Positions 18,315 to 26,600 of a DNA stretch of 34,637 bases are shown here, in pieces. Origin of the DNA: CAVZLD01 sp964522605 (lineage in GTDB: Bacteria; Planctomycetota; Planctomycetia; Pirellulales; Pirellulaceae); contig CAZFWV010000038.1 in assembly GCA_964522605.1 (NCBI GenBank), positions 1 to 34,637 of the forward strand. Direction: 5' to 3'. The notes beneath the pieces are model-generated. The model saw only the letters and a program-made list of their open reading frames with translations. It was not told the origin of the DNA and made no database searches. The position numbers were made by a program, and so were the translations under genes. Each line of letters begins with the position of its first letter. Positions within the stretch are counted from its first letter, which is position 1.

Positions 18315-18439
18315 ATTTGGAAAACCAAGCCCAGGAGTCAGTCGCGTCGGAATTGACCGGTCACTGGCTGAGTCTGGTCGGTTCTGCCACAATGGCTTCC
18401 GCACCTGTCCGCTGCCTTCACCGATAGGAGGATCAACTG

Positions 18440-19861
18440 ATGTCGCTGAACCAACGTTTTACTTCTTGGTCTCCCGCTGTTCTCCTGGTCGTGATGTTGT
18501 CGTGGTCTCTTCCTGCGGTCCGCGCGGCCGAAGACGGGCTGGTTCCACTACCCCAAGAAACGGTGCAAGAACGTGACGCGCGCATGAAATGGTGGCGCGA
18601 AGCCCGCTTCGGCATGTTCATCCACTGGGGGCTCTACGCGATTCCCGCCGGATTCTGGGATGGAAAGCCGGTCGGAGGCATTGGCGAATGGATCATGGAT
18701 TCTGCGAATATCCCCGTGCCGGAATATGAAAAACTCGCAGCTCAGTTCAATCCTGTGCAGTACGATCCACGCCAGTGGGCTCAGATCGCGCGCGATGCCG
18801 GTGTGAAATACATCGTGATTACGAGTAAGCACCACGACGGATTCTGCTTGTTCGATACCGCAGCAACCGACTGGGACGTCGTGGACAGTACTCCCTACGG
18901 ACGCGATCTGCTGAAACCGCTGGCCGAAGCCTGTCGCGCCGAGGGAATCCGTTTCTGCGTCTACCATTCCATCATGGACTGGCATCATCCGTCGCAGCTT
19001 CCGGCAAACGATCAGCGTTACAATCCAACACGCATCAAGACGGAGCGAAAGCAGGAGTACGTTCAGTTCATGAAGCAGCAGTTGAAGGAACTGTTGGATT
19101 CGTGCGACCCGGAGGTGTTGTGGTTCGACGGCGAATGGCCGGATTGGTGGACCGAGAATGACGGTCGTGATCTGTATGCGTTTCTTCGGCGGTTGAAACC
19201 CGAATTGATTATCAACAATCGAGTGGGGAAGGGTCGGAAAGGCATGGAGGGCATGAATCGGGGGGACCAGGAATACGTCGGAGACTTTGGAACGCCCGAA
19301 CAACAGATTCCCGCGACGGGTTTTCCGCTCGGAGTGGATTGGGAATCCTGCATGACGATGAATGATACGTGGGGATTCAGGAAGGACGATGACAATTGGA
19401 AGAGTACCGAGACCCTGGTTCGTAACCTGATTGACATCGCCAGTAAGGGAGGAAACTACCTTCTGAACGTCGGACCGACCGCCGAGGGACGAATTCCGGA
19501 GCCGAGTGTCGAACGGTTGGCCGGCATCGGGCGATGGATGAAGATCAACGGGGAGTCGATCTACGCAACGCAGGCGAACCCGCTGCCTGAAACGCCCTGG
19601 GGCCGGTGTACGCGTAAGTCGTTGGAGGACGGCAAAACACGGTTGTACCTGCACGTGTTCGATTGGCCCGCCGAAGGCAAACTGACGATTTCCGGACTCC
19701 GCGGTCGGCCGGCCAAGGCATTCTTGCTGAGCGACGATCAGCAGACGCCTTTGTCCATGGAAGCCGATCGCTCCACCGTCCGATTGCAGTTGCCGGATAC
19801 CATGCCCGACAAGATCGCTACCGTTGTGGTCCTCGATGTTGAGGGACAGCTTTCGCTCTAG
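18440..19861 (+). CDS. Secreted alpha-L-fucosidase, GH29
   Basis: 473 residues, normal for the family. It removes terminal alpha-L-fucose from glycans by a retaining mechanism. A Sec signal peptide spans 1-29 with a likely cut AVRA-AED. GH29 motifs: WWREARFGMFIHWGLYAIPA, SKHHDGFCLFD, VYHSIMDWHHP and VLWFDGEWPDW, where Asp230 is the expected nucleophile; LNVGPTAEGRIPE closes the barrel. The C-terminal beta domain runs from about 385. The acid/base residue varies between subfamilies and I cannot assign it. The ATG has AGGAGG 8 nt upstream. With the isomerase-like protein and rhaA nearby it suggests use of deoxysugar-containing polysaccharides. It is probably periplasmic or secreted. Confidence 0.95.
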   Translation: MSLNQRFTSWSPAVLLVVMLSWSLPAVRAAEDGLVPLPQETVQERDARMKWWREARFGMFIHWGLYAIPAGFWDGKPVGGIGEWIMDSANIPVPEYEKLAAQFNPVQYDPRQWAQIARDAGVKYIVITSKHHDGFCLFDTAATDWDVVDSTPYGRDLLKPLAEACRAEGIRFCVYHSIMDWHHPSQLPANDQRYNPTRIKTERKQEYVQFMKQQLKELLDSCDPEVLWFDGEWPDWWTENDGRDLYAFLRRLKPELIINNRVGKGRKGMEGMNRGDQEYVGDFGTPEQQIPATGFPLGVDWESCMTMNDTWGFRKDDDNWKSTETLVRNLIDIASKGGNYLLNVGPTAEGRIPEPSVERLAGIGRWMKINGESIYATQANPLPETPWGRCTRKSLEDGKTRLYLHVFDWPAEGKLTISGLRGRPAKAFLLSDDQQTPLSMEADRSTVRLQLPDTMPDKIATVVVLDVEGQLSL

Positions 19862-19895
19862 CCGGAATACACGTTGTTCGATTCTCTCGCCCCTT

Positions 19896-20189
19896 TCGTT
19901 TAACCGCGTGCCCAACGGGCCGCGCGCGNNNNNNNNNNNNNNNNNNNNNNNNNNNNNNNNNNNNNNNNNNNNNNNNNNNNNNNNNNNNNNNNNNNNNNNN
20001 NNNNNNNNNNNNNNNNNNNNNNNNNNNNGACGATTCCTCCCTACGCGCGGGGCGATGCCCGCGCGGTTAAACGAGGAAGTTGTTGTCGGCCTTTCGGTCC
20101 TCTCGTTTAACCGCGTGCCCAGCGGGCCGCGCGCGGACGATTCCTCCCTACGCGCGGGGCGATGCCCGCGCGGTTAAACGAGGAAGTTG
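19896..20189 (+). repeat. 107-bp palindromic tandem repeat interrupted by assembly gap
   Basis: The unit starts TCGTTTAACCGCG, runs through GGGCCGCGCGCGGACGATTC and ends CGCGGTTAAACGAGGAAGTT, so its ends are inverted repeats (20103-20115 with 20169-20181). One full unit is at 20103-20189. The first half of another is at 19896-19928 and its second half at 20029-20082, split by the N run. Without the Ns the period is exactly 107 bp. The ends share CGTTTAACC with the module at 5522-5552. The whole 626-bp gap 19862-20487 holds no gene I can support. Confidence 0.85.
19929..20028. other. Assembly gap, 100 N
   Basis: Exactly 100 N, the usual placeholder for a gap of unknown size. Sequence on both sides is from the same repeat, so it was probably unresolved by short reads. 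Confidence 0.99.
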
Positions 20190-20487
20190 TCTCTGAGCGA
20201 TTCCGTGTCCGCCCTCCCGTCGCCCTCCCCGTTGGCTCAACGCGCCCAAGAAACGGGTGGATCGGTGGCGGTCGGTTGATGCGCGTCGATGGGCCGGGTA
20301 CAGCCCGCGATGGCTCGATCTCTCAATGCGCGGTTTTTTCTTGAAAACGGACGTTGGGCCCCTTAAGCTACCCGGTGCAGAGAATGCGGTCGAGGCGTGC
20401 GAAGCAGCATGCGCACAAGTCGTTCCCTGCAGCGATCCGGCGGTTGAATTGCGTGTCGACTGGCTACAAGATCCGGAGGAATTCATC

Positions 20488-22203
20488 ATGACGGCCTCGT
20501 TTCGAGTAAGGGTCCGACGTGCGGTGTTGGGCACCGCGCTGCTGTGCGTATCTTTCGCGGCTCCCGTCCTGGCGGATGAGTTTGTCGTGAATGGAGATTT
20601 CGAAGCTGACCTCGATTTGTGGGTTGCCTATCCCGGGTACGTGGGTGGGGAAAATCCGAGCGAGGTGACCGGCTGGATGGGGAGCGGAGGACGGGGGATT
20701 AACCCGACCGTGGCCCCCGATGTGACCAATCCGTCTCATATTGCCGGATGGATTGGAGGGCCTCAGCACGGCATCAATCCGGTGAACGTTGAGGATGAAA
20801 CGAACCCCGATTACATTGCGAACCCGGGGCCATTTCGCGACAACGGTGACAATGATACGTACATCGCTTTCTTGCAGGGGAACACGTATATCGAGCAGGT
20901 CGTCCGCGGCTTGGTGATTGGTCAGCAATACGACCTGACGATGGACTTCAATGCGAGAAACTGTTGCGCTGCCGAGGGCGCACCTCTTCCCCTTCCATTC
21001 GCAGAAGTGTTGATCGATGGTTCCGTCGTCGCAACCTCGGATGACTTCGGTTTCGTGGATGGTGGAGTCGAGCCGGTTGGCGATCTGAATCCGTGGTGGA
21101 GTGTCGAAACGGGGGAACTCTCTTTTGTCGCGCAGGACGATTCGATTACGCTGCGATTGGCCGCAAGGCCCGTCTCGGGAGGCGATACGACGCTGCTGCT
21201 GGATAACGTTGCCCTGGTTTCCCAGAGCGGCGGTGAGAATCTAATCGTCAACGGAGACTTCGAGGCGGATGTCGAGGAATTTGTCCGATGGCCTGGTTAC
21301 ATCTACGACGACGTGGCGCTCCGACCTTTCAATGATAACGGAAACAACCGCACCGGCATTCTCTTCCTGCAGGGAGATGCTGGGGTTAGTCAAATCGTGT
21401 CGGGGCTCACGGAAGGAGAGGAGTATGTCTTAAGCTTGGATTTCAACGCGCGCAATTGCTGCTCGCCCGGTGCCGGACAACCGAACGAGATTCCCATGCC
21501 TGAGCTGCAACTCGATCTGGAATGGATTGAGGATTTCCCCGGGGAACAGTTCGAAGATGGGGCTGTAACGCCGGTCGGCGGCGAGAAAGACTGGTATCAT
21601 TTCGAGATGACCTTCGAGGCCCCGGATGAATTCGTCCAACTTGATATTCGCTCGCGGCCCTTCGCCGGTGGTGACGCAACGTTCCTGATTGACAATGTGA
21701 GTATCCGTACAAAGACGGAAGCGATCCCGGGTGATCTGAACAATGATCTAATCCTCGACGTGCAGGACATCGATCTGTTAACCGCGGCAAGTGCGATCGG
21801 GACGGGCCCGCCAAGTTACGACGTGAATAACGACGGCGCGATCGATGGTCAGGATGTCAATTATTGGGCAAAAAATTTGAAAGGCACCTGGATTGGTGAT
21901 GCCAACGTCGATGGTCTGTTCAACACGACAGATCTCGTACAAGTCTTGACCGCCGGGAAATACGAGCAGAATGTCGATGCCGTATGGTCCGAAGGCGACT
22001 GGGACGGGAACGGACGATTCGGCACGAGCGATCTCGTTGTCGCGCTTACCGACGGCGGCTATGAACAGGGGCCGGCCACCGCCGCTGTGCCGGAACCGAC
22101 CGGTGGAATTCTGCTGCTGATCGCGGGACTGTTCCTTCTTGTTCAATGTTCTGAACGCCTGCGAAAAGATGGTTGCCGCGTGCCGGTCAGACAAGTAGCC
22201 TAG
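20488..22203 (+). CDS. Secreted PEP-CTERM protein, two NARNCC domains and tandem dockerin
   Basis: 571 residues from the ATG at 20488, which has GGAGGA 7 nt upstream; the open frame extends further up but without coding character. Signal peptide 1-29 (VRRAVLGTALLCVSF...VLA-DE). Two copies of a jelly-roll-like domain at 31-249 and 250-409, each with NGDFEAD, a DNGDN or DNGNN segment, FLQG, DFNARNCC (Cys159-160, Cys324-325) and LLLDNV or LIDNVSI. The first copy has an extra 50-residue insertion near its start. A tandem dockerin with four Ca loops follows (412-530): DLNNDLILDVQD, DVNNDGAIDGQD, DANVDGLFNTTD, DWDGNGRFGTSD. The PEP-CTERM signal starts at VPEP (534), then a helix and SERLRK, with 10 extra residues after it. 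Such proteins are normally handled by an exosortase, not seen here. Role unknown, presumably envelope or surface. Confidence 0.88.
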   Translation: MTASFRVRVRRAVLGTALLCVSFAAPVLADEFVVNGDFEADLDLWVAYPGYVGGENPSEVTGWMGSGGRGINPTVAPDVTNPSHIAGWIGGPQHGINPVNVEDETNPDYIANPGPFRDNGDNDTYIAFLQGNTYIEQVVRGLVIGQQYDLTMDFNARNCCAAEGAPLPLPFAEVLIDGSVVATSDDFGFVDGGVEPVGDLNPWWSVETGELSFVAQDDSITLRLAARPVSGGDTTLLLDNVALVSQSGGENLIVNGDFEADVEEFVRWPGYIYDDVALRPFNDNGNNRTGILFLQGDAGVSQIVSGLTEGEEYVLSLDFNARNCCSPGAGQPNEIPMPELQLDLEWIEDFPGEQFEDGAVTPVGGEKDWYHFEMTFEAPDEFVQLDIRSRPFAGGDATFLIDNVSIRTKTEAIPGDLNNDLILDVQDIDLLTAASAIGTGPPSYDVNNDGAIDGQDVNYWAKNLKGTWIGDANVDGLFNTTDLVQVLTAGKYEQNVDAVWSEGDWDGNGRFGTSDLVVALTDGGYEQGPATAAVPEPTGGILLLIAGLFLLVQCSERLRKDGCRVPVRQVA

Positions 22204-22311
22204 AAGGCATGTTTTACGATACCGAGGAACCGGATACGTCAGTGAGAGTGGGGTTGGTCTAATCATTGGACTTCTGCTTTGCGTAATACGCTTGAAGCGG
22301 TTTTCATCAAG

Positions 22312-22377
22312 GAGACGTTTTCCAGAACCGTTGAAGATTTCTCATGTGCCAACGGTTGGGGAAGACGTCTCTTTTTT
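22312..22377 (+). terminator. Rho-independent-type terminator
   Basis: GAGACGTTTTCCAGAACCGTTG (arms 22312-22333) pairs with 22350-22371 with three non-Watson-Crick positions of 22, followed by TTTTTT (22372-22377). It lies between the two PEP-CTERM genes and should end transcripts of the first, so the second probably has its own promoter. Confidence 0.8.
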
Positions 22378-22424
22378 ATTTCGCGACGTGAATCGATCGC
22401 TGTTGTTTTGAGAGGTGCGATGCA

Positions 22425-23129
22425 ATGAAAAGAGTTACTGTGGGATGGCTCGTTGCGGCGATGATGGTGCTCTTTGCAGCCGTGTTGACAACGCCGGGGT
22501 TTGCACAGAATCTGGTGGTCAATGGTGACTTCGAAACGGATACCGAACTCTTCGTCACTTGGCCGGGATACGTCGGAAGCGGCGCCAATCCGACCACGAT
22601 TTCTGGTTGGACGACGGTTGGGGGAGCCGGGATCAACCCCGTGGTGCCCGGCGCACCCACGGATGCTCCGTTCCGCGATAACGGGGACAATACGACATCG
22701 GTCGCCTTTTTGCAGGGCATCTCTTCCATCGAGCAGACCGTGACTGGATTGATCGTCGGACAGCCCTACCAGTTGACGATGGACTTCAACGCCAGGAACT
22801 GCTGTGGCGACCCGGTTCCGACTCCGGTTGCAGAGATCCTGGTCGACGGCAAGATTGTGGCCAATTCCGAAGGCTTGTTTCCGGGTGGTGGCGTGCCGGC
22901 CGTCGGTGGGAACAACCCCTGGTACAGTTTCGAGCCGGGCGACCTTGCTTTTCTGGCATCTGCGGAATCGCTCACGCTCAAAGTGCAGACACGTCCGTTG
23001 GTCGAAGGAACGGATACCACGCTGCTGGTGGACAACGTGGCGATTACGCTCGTCCCCGAGCCCTCGACCGCGCTACTTGGCCTCATCGGCCTGCTGGGAC
23101 TCGCGCGCTGCCGACCGCGGAAGCCGTGA
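22425..23129 (+). CDS. Secreted PEP-CTERM protein, one NARNCC domain
   Basis: 234 residues. The ATG has AGAGG about 9 nt upstream. Signal peptide 1-28 (cut near GFAQ-NL). One jelly-roll-like domain, 28-205, opens NLVVNGDFETD and holds APFRDNGDN, VAFLQG, DFNARNCC (Cys126-127) and LLVDNVAIT. A short PEP-CTERM tail ends the protein: VPEPSTALLGLIGLLGLARC then RPRKP. It is closely similar in layout to the N-terminal half of the preceding 571-residue protein, which suggests local duplication, but it lacks dockerins. Its function is unknown; the fold is typical of carbohydrate-binding or surface domains. It is bounded by terminators on both sides. Confidence 0.9.
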   Translation: MKRVTVGWLVAAMMVLFAAVLTTPGFAQNLVVNGDFETDTELFVTWPGYVGSGANPTTISGWTTVGGAGINPVVPGAPTDAPFRDNGDNTTSVAFLQGISSIEQTVTGLIVGQPYQLTMDFNARNCCGDPVPTPVAEILVDGKIVANSEGLFPGGGVPAVGGNNPWYSFEPGDLAFLASAESLTLKVQTRPLVEGTDTTLLVDNVAITLVPEPSTALLGLIGLLGLARCRPRKP

Positions 23130-23180
23130 TCTATCGCCGATTGCGATGCCGCTTCCGCAGTTGCTCTGAAACGAACAACT

Positions 23181-23219
23181 GCAGTCAAGCCCGAGGAGAT
23201 GATCCCCGGGCTTGATTGC
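23181..23219 (+). terminator. Terminator-like hairpin
   Basis: GCAGTCAAGCCCG (23181-23193) pairs with CGGGCTTGATTGC (23207-23219) over 13 pairs with one G-T wobble, followed by TTTCT. It lies 52 bp after the 234-residue PEP-CTERM gene. Confidence 0.7.
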
Positions 23220-23270
23220 TTTCTGAGCGCACCTTTTTCTCTGAGTTGCGCATCCGAAGGCAGGAGTCCT

Positions 23271-23385
23271 GAAGTTGCACGTAGCCGAATTCGTGAGAAT
23301 TCGGACGTCTCGTGCACGACGGCCCACCGACAAAGCCTCCGAATTCTCACGAATTCGGCTACGAACTGATGACATGTGCGACTTC
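23271..23385. repeat. Nested perfect inverted repeat around GAATTCGTGAGAATTC
   Basis: Arms 23281-23305 and 23338-23362 are perfect reverse complements over 25 positions; each holds a smaller palindrome, GAATTC-GTGA-GAATTC. An outer pair, 23271-23280 with 23376-23385, matches at 9 of 10. It lies in the 473-bp gap before the 2605-residue gene, which otherwise holds a small hairpin (23495-23518) and no supported gene. Confidence 0.85.
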
Positions 23386-23494
23386 TAACCTGGTGCGTCG
23401 GGTTGAGATGCACCCCCACTGCGCAGCTTCAATAGACAGTCGAGAGGAGAGGATCCCGCTGTACTACGTCTGTTCTGCTGCACACCCACAGCGA

Positions 23495-23518
23495 CGCACA
23501 TCTTCGGCGAGATGTGCG
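23495..23518 (+). other. Hairpin upstream of the giant gene
   Basis: CGCACATCT pairs perfectly with AGATGTGCG around TCGGCG. It lies about 85 bp before the ATG at 23603, so it could be in the leader of that mRNA. No T-run follows. Confidence 0.4.
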
Positions 23519-23602
23519 AAAAGATTGGCACGCGGCAGACCTTCCGCATAATATGAAGGTCGCTGTGGACACCACATCGGGGGAGGTCATCGCACCACGG
23601 TC

Positions 23603-26600
23603 ATGAAGTCTCGTCGCAAGCGAGTTCGTCCGGTATTGCGTCGTCCTGGATCGCATGCGATCGAGCGACTGGAAGACCGCCTTGTCCTGGACAGCACCGT
23701 CGTCTTCAACGAGTTGATGTATAACCCGGTCGGTGAGGACGACACGCGCGAGTGGATCGAGCTTCATAATCAGATGGCCGTCAATATGGATCTCTCGGGA
23801 TGGACTCTCGAGGGAGGCGTATCGTTTCGATTCCCCGAAGGGACCACGATGCGTGCCGGTGGCTATCTTGTCGTGGCCAAAGACCCTGCAGCGATTACCG
23901 CACAAGAACCAGACGCCGTGGTGTTTGGTCCATTCTTGGGAAAGCTGAACAACGGCGGTGATGCCGTGCGGTTACTCAACCGCAACGATCGGGTGATGGA
24001 CCAACTCGAATATCAGGACCACGGTCGTTGGCCGATCGGCCCGGACGGCTCCGGCGCGACGTTGTCCAAGCGAGATCCGCAGAGTGGCAGCGGAGATCCC
24101 GGCGGCTGGACCAGCAGTCCGGAGCTAGGCGGTACGCCAGGCCGCGAGAATTTTCCAGTTGTCGATCTGACTCCGATCGATTCGACATTCGTGCCGCTCG
24201 ATGCATCCTGGCGATATGAGGCATCCGGCGCCGATCTGGGGACGGTGTGGCGCGATCCGGCGTTTGACGACTCAACGTGGAATCAGGCTCAGGCGACCTT
24301 TTATGCGGGCCGCTTCGATACGATTCCACCGCCCGACTTCACAGAAGTCTCTGCGGGTGGTTCGATCCTGTTGGAGAATCCGAGTTTCGAAGAGGGCACG
24401 AACACGGGAGTTGGCTATGGAGGCGTTTCAGGCTGGTTCGTGAGCGGAGGGACGGGAGTCAATCCAGCCAGCGGCGGAGCGGCTCCCTTCGCCGACAACG
24501 GTTCGATTCCGGACGGACAGCAAATTGCCTTCATTCAGGGACCGGGGTCGCTGTCTCAAACCGTGCGCGGTTTGGATCTTGCGCAGCAGTACTGGTTGCA
24601 GTTGTCCTTCAATGCGCGCAGTTGTTGCGGCGCAAATCCCGTACTGGCCGTGTCGTATGCCGGCCAACAATTGGTCCCGGCAACACCCGTCACTCCGGTC
24701 GGTGGTTCGAATGCCTATCATTTCCTCAGCATTCCGTTCACACCCGCCGTATCCACGGGGCAGCTGACGATTCGTAACGTGGGTGGAGCCGGCGATCACT
24801 CTCTGTTGCTCGACGCCGTGACGCTGATTGAGCGGAATGCCGACCAGGTGGTCGTGCAGAATCCCAGCTTCGAAGCCGCGGGCGATGCGCCGCCAGCGCC
24901 CGGCTATCGGGGATCCCGTGCGGTTGCGGGTTGGACGTACGAACCGGGTCCTGGCGGTCGCTTCGGACTGAATGACGCGAGCGGCCCGTTCCAGGACAAC
25001 GGCACCATCCCCGATGGCCAACTGGTTGCCTTTCTGGAAAAATCCGGATCGCTGCAACAGACGATTTCGGGGCTCGAGTTTGGAGCACGATACGAACTCC
25101 AGTACTCGGTCAATGCGCAAGCCGCGGGCGCATCTGTTCCATTGCGGGTCTGGCTCGATGAACTGCTTCTGCACGAAGAATCGTTGGGCGCCGTAGGCAA
25201 TGGCAGTCCGTACCACCGTCGCACTCATCGTTTTACTGCAACCGCTTCATCCATGGAGTTGACGTTTCAACAAACACTCTCTGATTCCTTGGTGGATGCG
25301 TCGCTGCTGATTGACCAGATTTCGATTCGGCGGCTGGAATCTCCGCTTGTCACCGAGTTGCCAAGCGGTCCGACAACGTACTACTTTCGCCGATCGTTCG
25401 AGTTTGCGGGGGACCCGAATCGGACGGAGTTGCAGTTGCGGAGTTTTCTGGATGATGGAGCTGTTGTTTACCTCAACGGAGTTGAAGTTCTCCGCCAGAA
25501 CATGCCCGCCGGCGCTATCAGTGCGGTGACACCGGCCGCAACCGTCATTGCCGAACCAAGCTTGAGTGACTGGCAGGCGATTTCATCTAGCTCGCTGGTT
25601 GCGGGGCGGAATGTGATTGGCGTGGAAGTGCACCAAGCGCAGGCAAACGACGTGGATATGGCCTTCGCGCTGGAACTTGCTGCAACCGAAACGCCTCAAG
25701 ATCCCACGGCACGAGAAGTCACGGTGGCGATCAACGAAGTTGCCGACGTCGAAGCGCCCTGGGCAGCCGTTGAACTCTACAATTATGGGCGTCAGGCCGT
25801 AGATCTTGCGGGCTTGGAACTGTGGCTGGAAGGGGATACGTCGCGACGCATGGACCTGCCCGCAACCGTGTTGCCCGCCGGTGCGTTTACGGTGTTCAAC
25901 GATGTGTTTCCCGGCCAGTCGCGAACGGACGGCGACCGCTATTTTCTCGTCGACACGAATCAGAATCGGCTGATTGATGCAGCTCGAATCGAGCAGAGCG
26001 TTCAGGGACGCGTGCCGGATGGTCTAGGAAGTTGGTATGCGGTTGACCGCCTCACACCGAGCGCTCCCAATCAGGTAACGCTTCACGACCAGATCGTCAT
26101 CAACGAGATCATGTATCATCCGATGCCCGAACTGGCGGTTCCGGATCGGCCGGCCACGTACGAGCGGAGTGCACTCGTTCCGATGACGTGGAGCCATTGG
26201 CGATACAACGCGACCGGTGCTTCGCTGCCGTCCGATTGGGCTCAGCAGGTCTACCCGGTGGACGGTCAGCAGTGGAAATTGGGTCAAGGACTGCTGGGTT
26301 ACGACACGGCCGATCTGGGCATACCGATCAACACGCAGTTCCTTCCACCGAGCCAAAACAATCCACGGTTTTTGACCTATTACTTCCAGACCGAGTTCGA
26401 TATTTCGGCTGACCTGTACGACCAAATCGATCGCGTAGAGCTCAGCCACATGATCGACACGGGTGCAGTCTTCTATCTGAATGGTCAGGAGCTGTTCCGC
26501 TTCAACATGCCCGAGGGTCCGATTGACGCGCGGACTCGTCCTTCGATAAATGTGAACAACGCGGAGCGCGTCGGACCGATCGAGATTCCACTCGAACGGT

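Noticed and set aside
19824..20177. Open frame that spans the N run
   Set aside because: It exists only because the unknown bases carry no stop; both sides are repeat.
19896..20189. CRISPR array
   Set aside because: The repeat unit is 107 bp and palindromic with no unique spacers of uniform length.
20341..20369. Sigma-70-like promoter TTGAAA plus TAAGCT at 17-bp spacing
   Set aside because: The -10 box matches only three of six bases, and planctomycete promoters are poorly known, so it is not supported.
20257..20487. N-terminal extension of the 571-residue PEP-CTERM protein
   Set aside because: The signal peptide and the GGAGGA site mark the start at 20488; the extension would hide the signal peptide.
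24428..25228. Minus-strand open frame of 266 codons within the giant gene
   Set aside because: It is antisense to clear NARNCC-type domains and has no start site or recognised motif.
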